DNA from: Cinnamomum chago
Taxonomy: Eukaryota > Streptophyta > Magnoliopsida > Laurales > Lauraceae
Direction: 5' to 3'
Length of the DNA: 64,000 nt
Assembly: GCA_038049695.1 (NCBI GenBank)
Contig: CP142457.1
Span: 62,802,501 to 62,866,500, forward strand
Position 1 is the first letter of the stretch. Each line of letters begins with the position of its first letter. Under the pieces are notes generated by a model. That model had not been told where the DNA came from. It made no database searches and saw only the letters and a list, made by a program, of their open reading frames with translations. Of this stretch, positions 1-12,882 are shown piece after piece. Position numbers and translations under genes: made by a program.

Positions 1-1111
1 CATATCATCCAAAAATTTAAAAATCACCCAAATTTTTAGATGACGTGGCAGACTATTATTGATCCACTCACGATGAAGGTATAACAACTATAACAGGTGA
101 TCCAAACTCGTCTTTTTATCGGTTTTATAGCCCTCCTCCACGTACACTAATTCCTGAATATACCAGGAGATAGTGGAGAGGTGAAGCATCATCCAAATAG
201 CTAGATGTCAATTCTTCACCTTCAACCTCAGCTATGTTTTAGTTTTGTGTATATTCACGAGCTAGATCATATAGTAGAGATAAGGTTAGGATCTCTCAAT
301 TACAATACCTAAAATATAGCAATTGGTAGATTCAAAACTCCTTTTTGTATTATTCAACTAAAGAATCTGACACTAATCTTGTAAACTTCAAAAAAGTTAA
401 TTGAGGCACGAGACATAAACAACAACACAACATTCTTCATTTAATTCAATGTAGGTTTGGGTAGGTCTAACCCAAAATTATCAACCACGGAAAATAAAGT
501 ACAGTAAGACATTAATAGATTGCTGGAATAGAAACAGTCCAAGACAAATCAAATTATCATTCATGTTAGTAATGTGCATCATCTTGGGTTTTCTCATTGA
601 GGGGAAATACACAAAATAAAGTGGTTGCAAGTTGCAACTACCATAGACTTGGAGGAAGTGAGTTGCCCACTAAATTTCAAGTGAAATCCTCAAAAGACAA
701 GGTCTTATACTTAGAAAAAACCAATTCAAACATTACAAATGCACTTTCAAAAATTAAAAAAATGGCTCGCACTTTAAAGGTCATATACTAAAAACACAAA
801 TTTTCATGCAAGTTATTGAATATAAACTGGTCTTTTGTAATTCTTCCATGCCTAACAATATTTTATTTCTGTTAAGCCAGTTGTACTAACCTTTCTGCTT
901 GGAAGAGAACTTTCTTCTACTATTACTCAATGGAGAGTAAGATTGTTTAAAACAATCAGTATGGTATTAATCCTACTCATATTAATAACTTAGACTTCAC
1001 ACTCAGTGCATATATGTAAAAACAATTCACCAGCTAGACACTATAAGCATACTACAAGAAAATAAAATAAGTCACAAAAGTAGACATTCACGCATACAAT
1101 CCTACAGAAGA

Positions 1112-1116
<5 letters not shown>
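1..1116. other. intergenic, no gene seen
   Basis: AT-rich sequence with only short open frames and no recognisable protein. It lies beyond the 3' end of the AHL gene. I see no repeat structure in it apart from the microsatellite that follows. Confidence 0.6.

Positions 1117-1204
<88 letters not shown>
1117..1204. repeat. (CT)44 microsatellite
   Basis: Uninterrupted CT dinucleotides over 88 bp, about 320 bp beyond the stop codon of the AHL gene. Open frames reading RERERE through it on the minus strand are artefacts of the repeat. No SINE body adjoins it, unlike the tracts at 15469 and 37191. Confidence 0.98.
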
Positions 1205-1208
<4 letters not shown>

Positions 1209-1525
1209 GACTATCTGGGTGAGATAGTCCTTTGGAAATTTGCAGTGACGAGAAGATTTTATTGAGAGATAAGAGGATCTATGAATAGAATGAAGTTGTA
1301 AGAAGCACGAAGAAGAAAGTAGCACTAGAACTATGAGCTAGTGTGAGTGAAGAAAGTGACAGTTATAGTGATGGATGGCCAAATACTCAAATCCTTGTCC
1401 TTATGAAAGGCAGTTTGATGAAGAAGAACAACAAGATAAACTGAGCAAATCAAAGAAAAAAAAAAAAGAGAGAGACAAGTTAATTGTACATAAAATCCTT
1501 CAACAAGCTGACCTTTCTCTTATCA
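1205..1525 (-). other. 3' flank of the AHL gene
   Basis: Sequence between the microsatellite and the AHL stop codon. On the minus strand an AATAAA hexamer (complement of 1258-1263) lies about 265 bp past the stop and could be the polyadenylation signal. That assignment is inferred from position only. Confidence 0.4.
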
Positions 1526-2359
1526 TTAGAAAGGAGGCCGGCCGGTTGCGTTGCCTGCCCAATCCACCGGCAACTGATTAGTAGGCATATTAAGTGGCAA
1601 ATTGAAGAAAGGCAGTGCAGCCGACGGGTCTGGAAACGGGTTCGCCAAGCCGCCACCACCTCCGCTCCCGCCCGAAGACTGTGACACTGGTGGCTGCATC
1701 TGCAGCGCCTCCTCCTCCTCCAACGGCAGGCGCTCATATGCCACGTTAGTAAAAGAAGCGGCGATAACAATAACAGGCCCGGTGGCAATCAACGCCCCGA
1801 CGACGCTGCCTCCCACCACCTGTCCCTGCCCCCCTGCCAAAAAGACCGTCAGGCTAGTAGCGCCGGGAGGAGCCGGCGGCGGAAGGAACGACCCGGTTAA
1901 GGACAGAATTTCGAACCGCCCGTGCAACGAGACGATCGCACCGGGAGAAGCCGGCTGACGGAGGGTGACGTTGGTTACCGTTCCGCTCCCTGACATGATG
2001 CAGATCCCTTTCTGGCGGCGGCGGGCGTAGGTGGAGATGCAGTCGAACACATCACAGCCGCTGGCCACCTCTAGGATGTGGGCCCGGAGGGTGTTGGCGC
2101 TCTCCCGGGTGATGATGACTGGTGGTTTTGGCTTGTTCTTGGAGCCAGGAGGGCGGCCCCTGGGGCGACGGGCTACGACGTCGCCGGGGTTGGCGGAGAC
2201 GAGCTCGAGGCCGCCTTGGGCGTTGTCATCGTGGTCGTTGGAGAGGTGTGGGTCTTCATCTTGTTGCTGCTGCTGTTGGTGGCGTTGGAGGTGGTGGAGG
2301 TGGTGGTGGTGGGGGTGGAGGAACCTAGAAGCAACAGTGCCTAAATCCAAGCCCGCCAT
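1526..2359 (-). CDS. AHL: AT-hook motif nuclear-localized (AHL) protein
   Basis: Single-exon gene for 277 aa. AHL proteins bind the minor groove of AT-rich DNA in the nucleus and act in growth, flowering and senescence control. Visible parts in order: an MAGLDLG start, a His/Gln-rich stretch (residues 15-33), an AT-hook with core [14 protein letters not shown] (64-77), then a complete PPC/DUF296 domain (about 81-212) containing GRFEIL (147-152), which in this family is needed for multimerisation. The tail is Gly/Pro-rich and ends GRPPF. One AT-hook of the [14 protein letters not shown] form, one PPC domain and no intron fit clade A (type I). The ATG at 2359 is preferred because relatives begin MAGLDLG; an in-frame extension upstream reaches only a GTG. 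Family certain, exact orthologue (AHL17-24 or similar) not resolved. Confidence 0.95.
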   Translation of the reverse strand: MAGLDLGTVASRFLHPHHHHLHHLQRHQQQQQQDEDPHLSNDHDDNAQGGLELVSANPGDVVARRPRGRPPGSKNKPKPPVIITRESANTLRAHILEVASGCDVFDCISTYARRRQKGICIMSGSGTVTNVTLRQPASPGAIVSLHGRFEILSLTGSFLPPPAPPGATSLTVFLAGGQGQVVGGSVVGALIATGPVIVIAASFTNVAYERLPLEEEEALQMQPPVSQSSGGSGGGGGLANPFPDPSAALPFFNLPLNMPTNQLPVDWAGNATGRPPF

Positions 2360-2737
2360 GACCACATCAATAGGGAGAAGAAAACAAGGAATAAAAATCT
2401 TTAAAAATTAAAAAAAGTGATTAAAAATTAAAAAAAATTTATATCATGTGTTGGGTGGATTAAAGAAAAAAAGAGCTCCGGAACTCGAACCGTAGACTGA
2501 ATAGAAAACGAAGATCGAGTGCAGATGACGAGAAGAAGAGAGAAAAAGAGAGAGAGATATGAAGGTGGTGTTAGAGAGAGCAGACAGAGAGCAAATAAAA
2601 TATGGAGTAAAGTAAAATATATGGGAAAGGAGAGAAGGAGTAGAAAAATAATCTCAAGGATAGGAGAAGAGAGAGAGAAGGAGATGTGACCGACCCAAGG
2701 TGGTTTTTATTAAATGGTGATATGTTATATGTGGGAA

Positions 2738-2745
2738 TATTTATA
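2738..2745 (-). promoter_or_regulatory. TATA box of the AHL gene
   Basis: TATAAATA on the minus strand, about 380 bp upstream of the AHL ATG. It implies a transcript start near 2710 and a 5' leader of about 350 nt. The leader is strongly CT-rich on the coding strand (GA-rich as printed, about 2520-2690), which is common in plant leaders. Position-based inference. Confidence 0.45.
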
Positions 2746-5700
2746 TGGGTTTAACCTTAACCTGGGGTTAGGAAATGGTTGGTGGGGTCCATTGGAAGAA
2801 AGTGGGCTAGGTGGTGTGCGGCGGGTGGGTCCGGTTTTGTCAGTTTGGGCGGCCTGCATTGTGTTCATGCTCCTTGTTGTAGTGGAGGTCCGGCTCGTGG
2901 CTTGGCCGATGAGCTGAGTTTGGCTTGTTTTAATTGATTCGATGATCTAGGTGGTCAAAATTATCTAGGTCGACAGAGTCAATTGTGTCGTGTCTAATGA
3001 ATTTTACCTCTTGGTTTATTTTGTCAACACGTTGGAATCTTGGTCATCGTAGAATATGATCCAAGTTGTTATAATTCAACATCCAAATAAATAGATTTCG
3101 TCAACATTCCTTGAAATTGAATGCCGCTTTGATCGTGGGGGACTTTTTTTTCTATGGTGTCTCTAGTTCGGTGTGTTAAGTATCTACGAGAGAGAGAAAA
3201 ATTGCAGATATAAGAAGTATGAATGATGACGTCATATTATCCCAGGTGAATCTACATTATTATTTGACATGAGATGAATCGCAAATGATTTATTTCAAAT
3301 TTCCATCCATTGATTAAGGTGACCTTGTTGATCAAATTACGTACTTTGGAATTGTGGATTTTGCTTCACATCTCTCTTCATCCTGAACTGTGTTTGTTTA
3401 TGGTGTTATTTTCTCTTTTTCTCTCTCCTAACTGAAAGATAAGTATTATAGCGAAGGGGCTAAACAAACATTAGATTAAATGGTTAGAAAAGAGAAAGGC
3501 ACTTCATACTAGTAGTAACTAAGCAGACAAACTTAGACTTGCAATCTGCCCATTAGATTAAATGGTTAGAAAAGAGAAAGACACTTCATACTAGTAGTAA
3601 CTAAGCAGACAAACTTAGACTTGCAATCTGCCCATTGTCAAAATTCTCATGCATTTCAACGTAAACCAGACCCATGTGTAGTCAATAGCAATTCTTTTCT
3701 CAAAAACCTTTTCAATTTCTCTAGAAAACTGCTCCCAAAAGAGATTTGACCAATATGATTGGTGATTTAGTAGAGAATGGGCCTGCTTAGTTGGGTAACA
3801 TCGTTTTAGCTATAACCAGTGTCTCTTGGCTAGGCCTAGCAATTTGGCCCCCAAAAAAGGGCCCCGCCCGGCCCTTAAAAGCCCTTAAAATGAAAGGTTT
3901 TGTTTCTAACAAAAAGCCCTAGGGCCGGACTTGGACAATTTTTTGTAGGCTTTGAGATTTAAGAGCTCGGCTTGGACAATAGTGGTCCTAGCCCTCTTAT
4001 TTTAATTTATTTTATATATAATATATACATATATGTAAATATATACTAAAATACCCTTATCATAGTCATTTTACAATAATATTGGGGATATGAAGGCAAT
4101 TTCATACCCACTTATCCATTAAAAAATGTTCTAAAAATCCATACATACATACATACTTCATTCATTTCATCTATATTTAATTATTTAAATTATGTATTGT
4201 ACTTAATACATAATCAAAAAGTGTTGCACAGTTGCTTCCTATCACTTTCTTTTAGTTTTATTGTTTCTTATTTAAGTATTTTATATTATTTTTATAAAAC
4301 ATTGTTAGTGCAAAAGGGGCTGTACTCATTTCTATTAATAATGATGCACTTTTTTCTCTATAGAATTGCTTAGGATATTAACTAATTCATAAAGTTAGTT
4401 TGAATGTCCATGAAACTTTAAGGATATGGGGTAATCCAAACATCCTTTTAATTAGATAATTATAACTCTCAATTCTTAAAAGTTTAAAATAGTAGTATTT
4501 TTTAAATGTATTTGTTTTTGTGACTGAAATTCAAGAATGCGCAACAGTCATATCAGTGTTAATTAAAAATACTGTCAGTTAATAAAAAGTATGTGAGTGT
4601 AAATGATTTAAAACTTTAAAAAATAAGGCACTGCTAGAATGATTTAATATGTGGAAATTCATATGAAAGTTATATTAGAGGTGTGAAATATATCATATTC
4701 TTTAACCATTTTTCTTTCTTTGTCAAAACAAATAAATCATATGTCTAGAATCCAACCGAAGTCACCAAAGCACGTATGACTTTATCCGATAAAAGAAACG
4801 TTTCAGAGATAACTTATATTCTCCCAATATTTTTTTAATGGTTCGTTTGCAATTGAGATTAGATAAGATAACGGATGTTTTCTTACTGATTTCTTTGCAA
4901 TTGAGGTTGGACAAAATAACGCTCGATCACATTCATAATACTCAATCACACTCACATTTTAGTAACAATATTATAAAAATAATTTTGTTGTTTTAAAGCT
5001 TTGAGCCCTAACCTGGCCCGGCCCTCGAGAATAGGTTAAGGATTTAAATAGTGAAAGTCCTATAAAGGTTTTAGTCAGCTCAAGCTCGACCCTATATATA
5101 TTAATAATAAGGATGGGACAATCGTAGGCTCCGCCAAAGCCGGTCCCTTTGACAGCCCAACTCCCGGCTCATTGAAGTGCACCCAAAAACATGTAGTGCA
5201 CGGAGCTATCGATTCGTACGACTGAGTCTGATCACGTGTTACCAACAGCCAAATTGTTGGTAACCTGACCTTCACTTTTCGCTAGACCACTACATGCATG
5301 CTGCCATTGGCACATTGATTTGAAGGAGAGGGTCCCACTTCCACCAATTACTTGAAACAATGCCTCTCCTTCATCTGACATCGAGACCATGAGGTACGTG
5401 TGATTGTGGTACCATGGCCAAAAAGGTTGAGCATGAAATATCACTGCCACCACCTAATTCCAACTCTATCTGACCTTTGTTGGATATTTGAGAATTCTAC
5501 TTAGTGTGAGATGTGAATTGGATTCACAAATGTTTAAGAGCATTGAGTATTTAAAAAATTAAAATATAACGCATTTGAAAATTAAAATTTCTTCATATTC
5601 ATATTCCGAGACCCTAAGTGAAATATGCTCAAATATAAAACATATATGTGTGTATATATATATATATTGCTCTCAAATGAATAATTTTTAAATGTGGATT

Positions 5701-6379
5701 TTGTTTTTCAAAACTCAATATATGATTTACATATGGTGAAAGATAAAATTCATCAGAAGAATCTTAATTGGAAAAAAAAATCCCAAAATATCGTGGGCTT
5801 TTGCGAAAAATCGTAAAAACAGATAGTGACCAAACTCTGATGTCATTTTGCAAGTCTTTTGTCAGTATCTCATGGACCCAACTTTAAGAGAAATTAAATT
5901 GCGAAAAGAATCCTTTTGCATTTAATGGGAAAGATAAAATTAAATCAGAAGATGATTGGAATTGGAATGGCGTCCGTTTAAGATGTTTGCTAATTCACAG
6001 GAACGGATGATTGTGGAAGATTTTAACTTGATCAAGAGTGGCTCAATATGAGAGTTTGTATCTTCTAGATTTGCCGTTGCTTCTTATTGAAAGATGCAAC
6101 CACATGTTTAGGCATATGTACATAGGAACATTTCTGAAGGCGACAGTTGCTCATGACTACGACGTCCCCTGATGGCCTGCCTACGATCAAACCAACCACC
6201 ATGTTTGTGCATGAATATGGCCAATGTTTCGAAGGTGACCCTTTCTAGCCATGGTGCCCCCACAAGGTGCCCACCTAACTTGATCATTCCAACCACCCCA
6301 TGATGGCTACAACACCGTCACAGCCCCGTGACTTGTTTTTTGTTTTTACCCCACCCAACGGCCTGGTACCAGGGAATTA
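2746..6379. other. intergenic with degraded repeats
   Basis: No gene recognised. The AHL upstream region is followed by an 82-bp tandem duplication (listed separately). A roughly 1.2-kb AT-rich tract is bounded by GGCC-rich segments (about 3845-3935 and 5010-5095). Similar GGCC-rich phrases recur near 37080 and 41220, so this is probably an old non-autonomous transposon, but I could not define its ends. A 73-codon minus-strand frame at 5232-5453 has no ATG at its head and no recognisable domain. Confidence 0.4.
3469..3636. repeat. 82-bp tandem duplication
   Basis: Two head-to-tail copies (3469-3550 and 3551-3632), plus four bases of a third. They differ at a single base (G3499 versus A3581). 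The near-identity indicates a recent event. Confidence 0.95.
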
Positions 6380-6806
6380 ATTAGGGCAAACACGCAAGTG
6401 ATCAATCACACCACAAACAATCACACGAGACAGGAGATTTACATGGTTCGGCAATTACCTACGTTCACAGGGCTATAAGGATTTCACTATGCAAGTAATT
6501 GGGCATCTCGTTTCCAAGGATTCCAAACCCTTTCATAATGAGCATACTCTCTCCTCATATGTCTCAATCTTTCTCTCACATCTGCCCCCTTCCGTAGTTG
6601 GAAGCCCAGAGAGAGAGAGAGAGAGAGCTCTTACCTCTCTCACTCTAAGTCAAGAGTTTTCGATTACATCAATATATAATCTCTGCTTTCTTGCCCCGTT
6701 ACAATATCCAAAATACCCCTAACCATGATCATGGTCATTGGATAACCCAATGAACCAATCCGATCAAACTAGAATACAAGATATAAACCCAACAATCTCC
6801 ACCTTG
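6380..6806 (-). mobile_element. Copia-type 3' LTR with polypurine tract
   Basis: On the minus strand a purine tract (AAGGTGGAGAT, complement of 6795-6805) runs directly into TGTTGGG at 6794, the usual polypurine-tract/3'-LTR junction of Ty1-Copia elements. Further in is a segment with a leader typical of these LTRs (GCCGAACCATGTAAATC, complement around 6440-6456). The downstream limit near 6380 is approximate. No integrase or reverse transcriptase reading frame is visible in the kilobase that should be internal. Confidence 0.5.
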
Positions 6807-7654
6807 CTTTGGATTTCGTAGAACTCGAGCCACCTTGAAGTTAACCGGCAATGTCTTCTCATACCTCGCTGACAAGTACCTCCCTGCATCGATGGCGCAA
6901 TCTTCATTCTTCAACATTCTAACATGTTGAACCAACACTTGAACTTTGAGCAAAATTCGTCTTCTCATGAAACTCCACCTCAATCTTTGATGCTCGAATA
7001 CATTGACGATTCTGAGTGATGTCGATGTCTTAATCACTCACTATCCAGCCTTTAAACTATCTTGACTTCAGCACCCATGCGAAGATCAATTCACAATGAA
7101 CATGGGAGCGAAAATGGATTGGGAATCTGAATCCTGATGACTCTACAACTATAGAATAACCTCTGCCTCCGAACAATCAAATCTCTAATTGACTTTGTCT
7201 CCATTCCTATTTTCGAACAGTCACCACCTCTATTTGACCACTGTTGATGTAGGCATGACATGAGCTCCTACTCGCTCCTTCTTTGCCGACTGGGTTTTGG
7301 CAAGATGAAGGACATACTGCAAATTCCCTCCTATTTGGTCAAATCTGGCCCATTTGACCTTGCCTTGATGATGTTAGCGACTCAGGCAGATTGGGCTTGC
7401 TTCTTTTCTTATTTACAAAGAATAACCATAGAGAGTATTTATAAGAAACTAGCCCTAACAGAGTTGGAGCCATTTAAACCACTCATTAAGGTCCAATGGA
7501 CCTTATGAGCCAAAGCCAGCAATCTCCATCTTGGTGAAAAATATCCAACCCTTTGAAGAATTGTTGATGTGTTTATAACACATGTACCTTGTGGGAACAT
7601 CCTCCCACCATTTCAGCACCTCACTGGAGATGATATATACCTTCAATCTCGAAC
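6807..7654 (-). other. possible degraded internal part of the LTR element
   Basis: Non-coding sequence on the internal side of the polypurine tract. Short minus-strand frames occur, but none resembles gag or pol. The phrase caatctccatcttgg at about 7522 echoes the junction at 6790, suggesting nested or duplicated LTR-related sequence. Confidence 0.3.
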
Positions 7655-7845
7655 AAGAGAGAAGACCCAAGAGAGAGCCCGTATACACATAGGAATGTAG
7701 CCCACTCAAGTGGGAAGAATGTTCTCACAAACAAAAAGAAAGCTTACGTAAGTGGAAAAGGAGCCCACATAAGCGGGAAGATGTGACTTACTCGGAATTC
7801 GAACCCCAGGCAGCAAGGTAAAAACTGACGCTCCTTCCGTGACTT
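7655..7845 (-). mobile_element. SINE-like copy A
   Basis: Member of a dispersed family whose body repeats CCCACTTGTGTGGG-like segments (printed strand: cccacataagcggga, cccactcaagtggga). On the minus strand the head carries GGTTCGAATTCC (complement of 7794-7805), a good Pol III B box. The body then runs to CTCTCTTGGGTC at the tail end near 7660. Confidence 0.55.
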
Positions 7846-8026
7846 GAATGGCCCATTTCACGCATCTCACAAATACTCACCTTTAGACTTCCTTAGTAAA
7901 ACCATGTTTTATCTGTAAGTCTAATTTACCAAACTTGTGGCATTTAAATCCAGGGTAACCATGATATGATGGGGAGCCAGTTTCCTATCCTTCCATTGCC
8001 TCCTTGATACACATCCATCATGGGGG

Positions 8027-8145
8027 ACCCTCAGTGAGGTGGTCACAAGTATCCTAGGAGTTGATGGGGAACCCTCAGTGAGGTGGTTACAAGTATCCTA
8101 GGAGTTGATGGGGAACCCTCGGTGAGGTGGTCACAAGTATCCTTG
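8027..8145. repeat. 44-bp tandem repeat, nearly three copies
   Basis: Units begin ACCCTC at 8027, 8071 and 8115, an exact 44-bp period with scattered substitutions. The unit reads as accctcagtgaggtggtcac followed by aagtatcctaggagttgatg and a few further bases. No coding meaning seen. Confidence 0.9.
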
Positions 8146-8419
8146 GCGTGATTGGTCATATTTTGGAAATTCCTCTCTCTCTCGCTCTTATAGGAAAAAT
8201 GGTCAAATCAAAAGTATATATTTTTAAAGTATTCTCATTTTTTTTAAAAAGAGTAAAAAAATAACGTCTTTGCTCCACTAAAAGACAAAGAAGAACACAC
8301 TTAGAAAAAAAAAAGTCAAAAAGATTACCTACCAAACAACTAAAGATGAATTATCATGATAACTCACTTATATTTTATTCTTTTACTATTTAAGGGTTTA
8401 CTTCACTTCATTCTACATT

Positions 8420-8753
8420 GGGCCTGTTTGGATAAATAAGGAGTGGAATAAAATGAAGTAAATTTTAAATGTGGAGTGGAATGAAGAGAAGTAGGTTGAA
8501 GTTAAAATAGAGTACTTCACTTCACTTCATTCCATTTGGATGCTTATTTTGAAGTTAAGGTTTGGAATAGAATCCACTTTTATTCAAGGAAATGGAAGTA
8601 TTTAAGGTTGAAATAAAACGGAGTACATGAGGCTCACAACATTACTTCATCTATCGGGCTAGACTCATCCAAACGTGGTAGAGTTGAAATCTTAGACTAT
8701 TTGGGCCCATTTAACTTCAATCTACCCTATTTTTTGCCCATCCAAACAGGCCC
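8420..8753. mobile_element. MITE with GGGCCTGTTTGGAT termini
   Basis: The left end reads GGGCCTGTTTGGAT and the right end ATCCAAACAGGCCC, perfect 14-bp inverted termini around 306 bp of non-coding DNA. Smaller repeats such as ACTTCACTTCA occur inside. This terminus is widespread in plant miniature elements. A target duplication is not clear, so the superfamily (Harbinger or hAT) is left open. Confidence 0.75.
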
Positions 8754-9472
8754 AAATCACTTTGGCTGGAGTAAAATTTAAGCCTACTTATGGGGTTTAG
8801 ATTTGTAAGTAACTTCGATCAAGCAAAAGTGGGGTATACACCTATTAAATTTGTGAGCATAATCTGATGCAAGAAGAACCACAAATTGGTCAAAGCGGAC
8901 TAAGGAAGGTCCTGAGGACAAATGCAGTTGCCATGCCCCCAACCTTACCCATCCACCCCCAACTGAAGGGAAAAAAAAAAAAGGAAAAGTAAAAATTAAA
9001 GCCGTTTTTATAAGTGCGGCCCCTTCAGAATCTTCTATTTCTCTCTTTTTCTTTTTTTTCTTTTTTTTACATAATGACCGTCTTGATCAAAAATTTCTAG
9101 GTCCACCACCACTGCTGGGAGCAGTTTAGTATTCTACAAGTTTAGGCTAGACACATATGCCATAAAAAATGATTTCTCCCTTTCTCTGCTAGTAAAAGGT
9201 AGATGAGAAAATGACTAAAGGGACTTCTACAGGTAAAATGTAAACACCTGGTCTTAAAAAAAAAGGCAATTAGGGAAGTGGTAAAGAGGACTAAAAAAGA
9301 TTCCCTGGTGGGAGGTTAATTAAAGGTCAAAGAAGCAATCGACAATCGGTAAGTGAAGCAAAATAAAATAAATGTGAATTAAATATCATTACTAAAGTTT
9401 AAGATATATAGTAAAACATGGTCACAAGGGAGACCAATAACAACAAAAAAAATTAATTAACCAGGAAAATAA
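8754..9472. other. intergenic, no gene seen
   Basis: AT-rich DNA with homopolymer runs and no recognisable coding or repeat structure. Confidence 0.5.
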
Positions 9473-10127
9473 AGCATTTTAGTTTATTTACACCCGAGCC
9501 TAGGGTATTGGAACCCAATTAGAGAACCCACGCAAGTGGGAGGAGGAATCTCACACTCTGGGAAGGAGATCCCACACAAGTGGATAGAGGAAGTCCACAA
9601 TGCGGGAATGATAGTTTACACACGTGGTGTCGCGGGGGTAGAGTGCCATATTAAAATTTTGATTTCTGGACATTCTGGTGACAAATGGGGTTTCCCAACC
9701 ACCTAAGCAACCCCTTGTTGTCAAAGTATTTTAGTTATGGACTTTCAAAGAACGTATTAATTTTAAATAATAAAATTCTTTGAAAAGTGTAGTAATTAAT
9801 CACAAAGTGGACCTCAAGTAGCTGAACGGGTTGGAGGTTGTAGTTGATGGTTATAATAATTTATTCACAGTTTAGTTTCTGTTAGATGGAACCTTGAAAC
9901 AACAGATTTTTAAATATATATGAAAAGGATAAATTTCGACTGGCATATTTTATGGGGGTTTTCATAAGTTTAATTATAGGGTACAAGGCTTGATTTGATT
10001 TAAAGATTATATGAGTGGATAAGATATTAAAAAGATTCCAATGCTTTTCAAAGACTTGATACTTTTAGCCCTATATTCAAAACTAATTTCTCACACCCTA
10101 GGCTCGGGTTCAAGAAACTAAAATGCT
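9473..10127. repeat. inverted 34-bp repeats flanking SINE copy B
   Basis: The left arm 9473-9506 is repeated in inverted orientation at 10095-10127. The shared parts are AGCATTTTAGTTT and ACCCGAGCCTAGGGT, with only a small mismatch block between them. The inner part of each arm matches the tail end of the SINE that starts beside the left arm. The right arm therefore looks like an inverted copy of the SINE-to-flank junction. Confidence 0.75.
9491..9722 (-). mobile_element. SINE-like copy B
   Basis: Read on the minus strand, the head contains GGGGTTGCTTAGGTGG, resembling a tRNA A-box region. A body follows with CCACTTGTGTGGGA, and the tail ends in ACCCTAGGCTCGGGT. Same family and order as copies C, D and G. 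Confidence 0.55.
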
Positions 10128-12882
10128 GTGAAATAATTTCAGTACTTTAACAACTGAAATGTCTCACTGTACAACAACTTGGATATTGTGAAATGTCTCA
10201 ATAAGATTTGTTCTTTTTTTGCTTAATTTAGATTTGTTTATTTATAAAATTCAAACATCACAATCCAAAGCTTGTGAAGAAATCAAGAATTGTTGAAATT
10301 TCAAGATATATTTATTTATTTATTTTGATAGTTCCCTCAAACAGAGGGGGATATCTTAATATTTCTTCTATTAAATGGTATTATATTCATCAATAAGAAA
10401 AAGGTAATATAAAAAATAATATGATATGAGTACAACAAAGCATATGTATGAATGTGAAAGAATAAGTTTGATGTTCGTGCTACAAATATTCTGTGCATTA
10501 AGAACCATATATAGCTCAAGGGGTGGGACCCACCAGCGGAAAATCATGCTAAAGATTCTTCTTCTGTGAATCTCAACTGTTCAAATAGCAGACTTGATGC
10601 TAAATTCTGTTTTGATGCTTACGATGTCATTCTTGTGCTATCAACTCAATTGAATACATTGTAAAATATAACACTTGTTTGCTGCTTCAAAGTTTTTGAA
10701 GGCCAGCTTAATGTAAGAGAATTATTGAAGAAATAGGCCCTTACTCTTCTGTTGGATTAAAGCTCAAAAAAAAATTCTATATTTAAAATGACCATTAAAC
10801 TTTAAGGTGGTTAAATCAAATGATGGGATAATTTGAATGGGCTGATTTTTTGCATTACCATTATTCATGAAAAAAAGAAAAAAAAGAAAGAAAACCTTCC
10901 ATCTATCTACCCCCAATGATAGGAATGCATTCAAGTGGGCTCCACAAGCTAGACTTTGTTAGCACAATAGCAATTTGCCTGTAGGTGAAAAACTTCCCGC
11001 TAATTAATAGTAAATATGGTGGCCATTACTTTTTGGTCTCTTTGGAACTCAGGAGATTATCATTTAATCAAGATTCAAGTTAGAGTCATTACAGTGATCT
11101 CAGTTTTTATGATATACTGAGTGCACGAACAAAAGGAAACAATAATTAATTGAAACTTGAAATCATTAGAAAAGATCAAGATTCTTTCTAATACACTACC
11201 GACGGCTATGTTCATTAAAGAGAAAGAATGGTTTTCTCTACCAAATGTTAAGAAGGAATATAACGCAATTTGCTAATATAGAAAATGAGACAATGATCCA
11301 AAAATCTTTACATCATATTCCCATCTCACATAAAAGGCTTAGTGCTCTGAAAGTGAAAACCCTCTTAAACTTTCTAAAGAGGATTTCATCAAATTAACCG
11401 TGAAAAACTAAAGTTTGTAATATACACTACTCTAGATCAGCAGAATCCACAGGTCAAATGTACAAATTATTGAAGAACATCAACTAAATTAAAAGACTTC
11501 TGCCCTAAGATGGAAACCATGAAAAATCAAAATAAGGGCAGATACATGTTATGTAATATGTTGAAAACTGAATCTACATATACTAAATAAATAAATAACC
11601 TTTTTCCAGCAAAAAAAAAGGAAAAAACACAAATATGTTGCAAAAGTGAAATACCCTTTGGACCACCTGAAATTGCCCACCAATTGAATGTTGCCTCATG
11701 CACGCGACTCATGCATGGTGTCCAGAAGCGTTAGCTTTTTGTACCAAACCAACCCACACAACAGAAGATAGCTGATCGGACATTTTTCCTTTAAAATAAT
11801 ATAAAAGTACTGGGCCTTCACTTTAAGCGATTACCCCTCTTTGATCGTTGGGCCCATCTACAATCACAGAAACATAAAATTTGCTGTTTTCGGTTCACAA
11901 TGGCAGTGTTGGGTAGGAAAACAAAAACGACGTGTTTGGGTGTTTGGTATGCTACAATATATGATGGAGACCACATCATGAACGGTCTGGATTCAACAAT
12001 AAACGACCTCACATACGGTGGAGATGGGTTAGCCCGAGACATGTAACGTCTTACTGACTCTTGTCTCTTTTCTAACTCGTACAAGAAACAGTGAGTGAGA
12101 GAGACGGATGGATTGCACGATGCACCAAACGAGCACGAGCCATGGGCGCCGCCCTTAAGCCGAATCAGTGCGGCTTGGCTGTGGTCGGGTTAGCTCTAAC
12201 TCAAGTGTAGTTAGGTTGGATCGCGGTCTTTCAAGTCAAAGAGAAGCAGGCCACCGTATAGTTGTCGGCCACGAGGCAGCAATCGCTTTCATCGGGAATG
12301 GGTCAATCTACCCGGTTAAATCGGGCAGGACGGGCAGGTCATGATCAAAAAGCAAAATTCTACTCTTGTGAAAATAGTGAATAAAATCCTCTCGGAATTT
12401 TACATGTAAATTAAAGGGAAGTAATTGAGAAAAAAAAAAGTAAGATATAAATAGATTATGATAATATTTAATTTTTAATTGTTTGACTCTTTTTAAGATA
12501 ATGGAGTGAATTTTGAAAAAATATATTTTACATATGACTTTATTTATTTATTTTTAAATCAGAGGCTTTATTTCATTCCACTCTATTTGTGAAGTTTCCA
12601 AACAACACCCTAATACTATATTAGTGAAGTGTCAAACTAGCCCTAACTTGTTTGGATAACATTATCAGTGAAAAATGCTCTTTGATTTTTCTTGTTTTAT
12701 AGGAAAATCCAAGTTTGGGGGAAAAGAGAAGTGAAAGGATTTTCTATATCTTTCAGACTCATAAAAAATCTCACTTCCATTATTCCTCGGCCTCCACCCT
12801 CCTTATCAAATTTTGTAAATCCATGGATGCAAAAAATAATAATAATAAAAAATAAATAAATTACAAGGGGTGACTTGTTTTA
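10128..12882. other. intergenic, no gene seen
   Basis: Non-coding, AT-rich. Several short open frames exist, but none has a recognisable domain or plausible splice partners. A brief GC-richer patch at about 12110-12330 has no clear structure. Confidence 0.5.

Noticed and set aside
1041-1325. Open frame encoding a long Arg-Glu repeat
   Set aside because: It is a translation of the CT microsatellite and has no other coding support.
1602-2411. Long plus-strand open frames over the AHL gene
   Set aside because: They are antisense shadows of the GC-rich AHL coding sequence, and their translations are low-complexity.
5232-5453. 73-codon minus-strand frame with fairly protein-like composition
   Set aside because: No ATG at its head, no recognisable domain and no convincing splice partners. 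It borders repeat-like GGCC-rich DNA.
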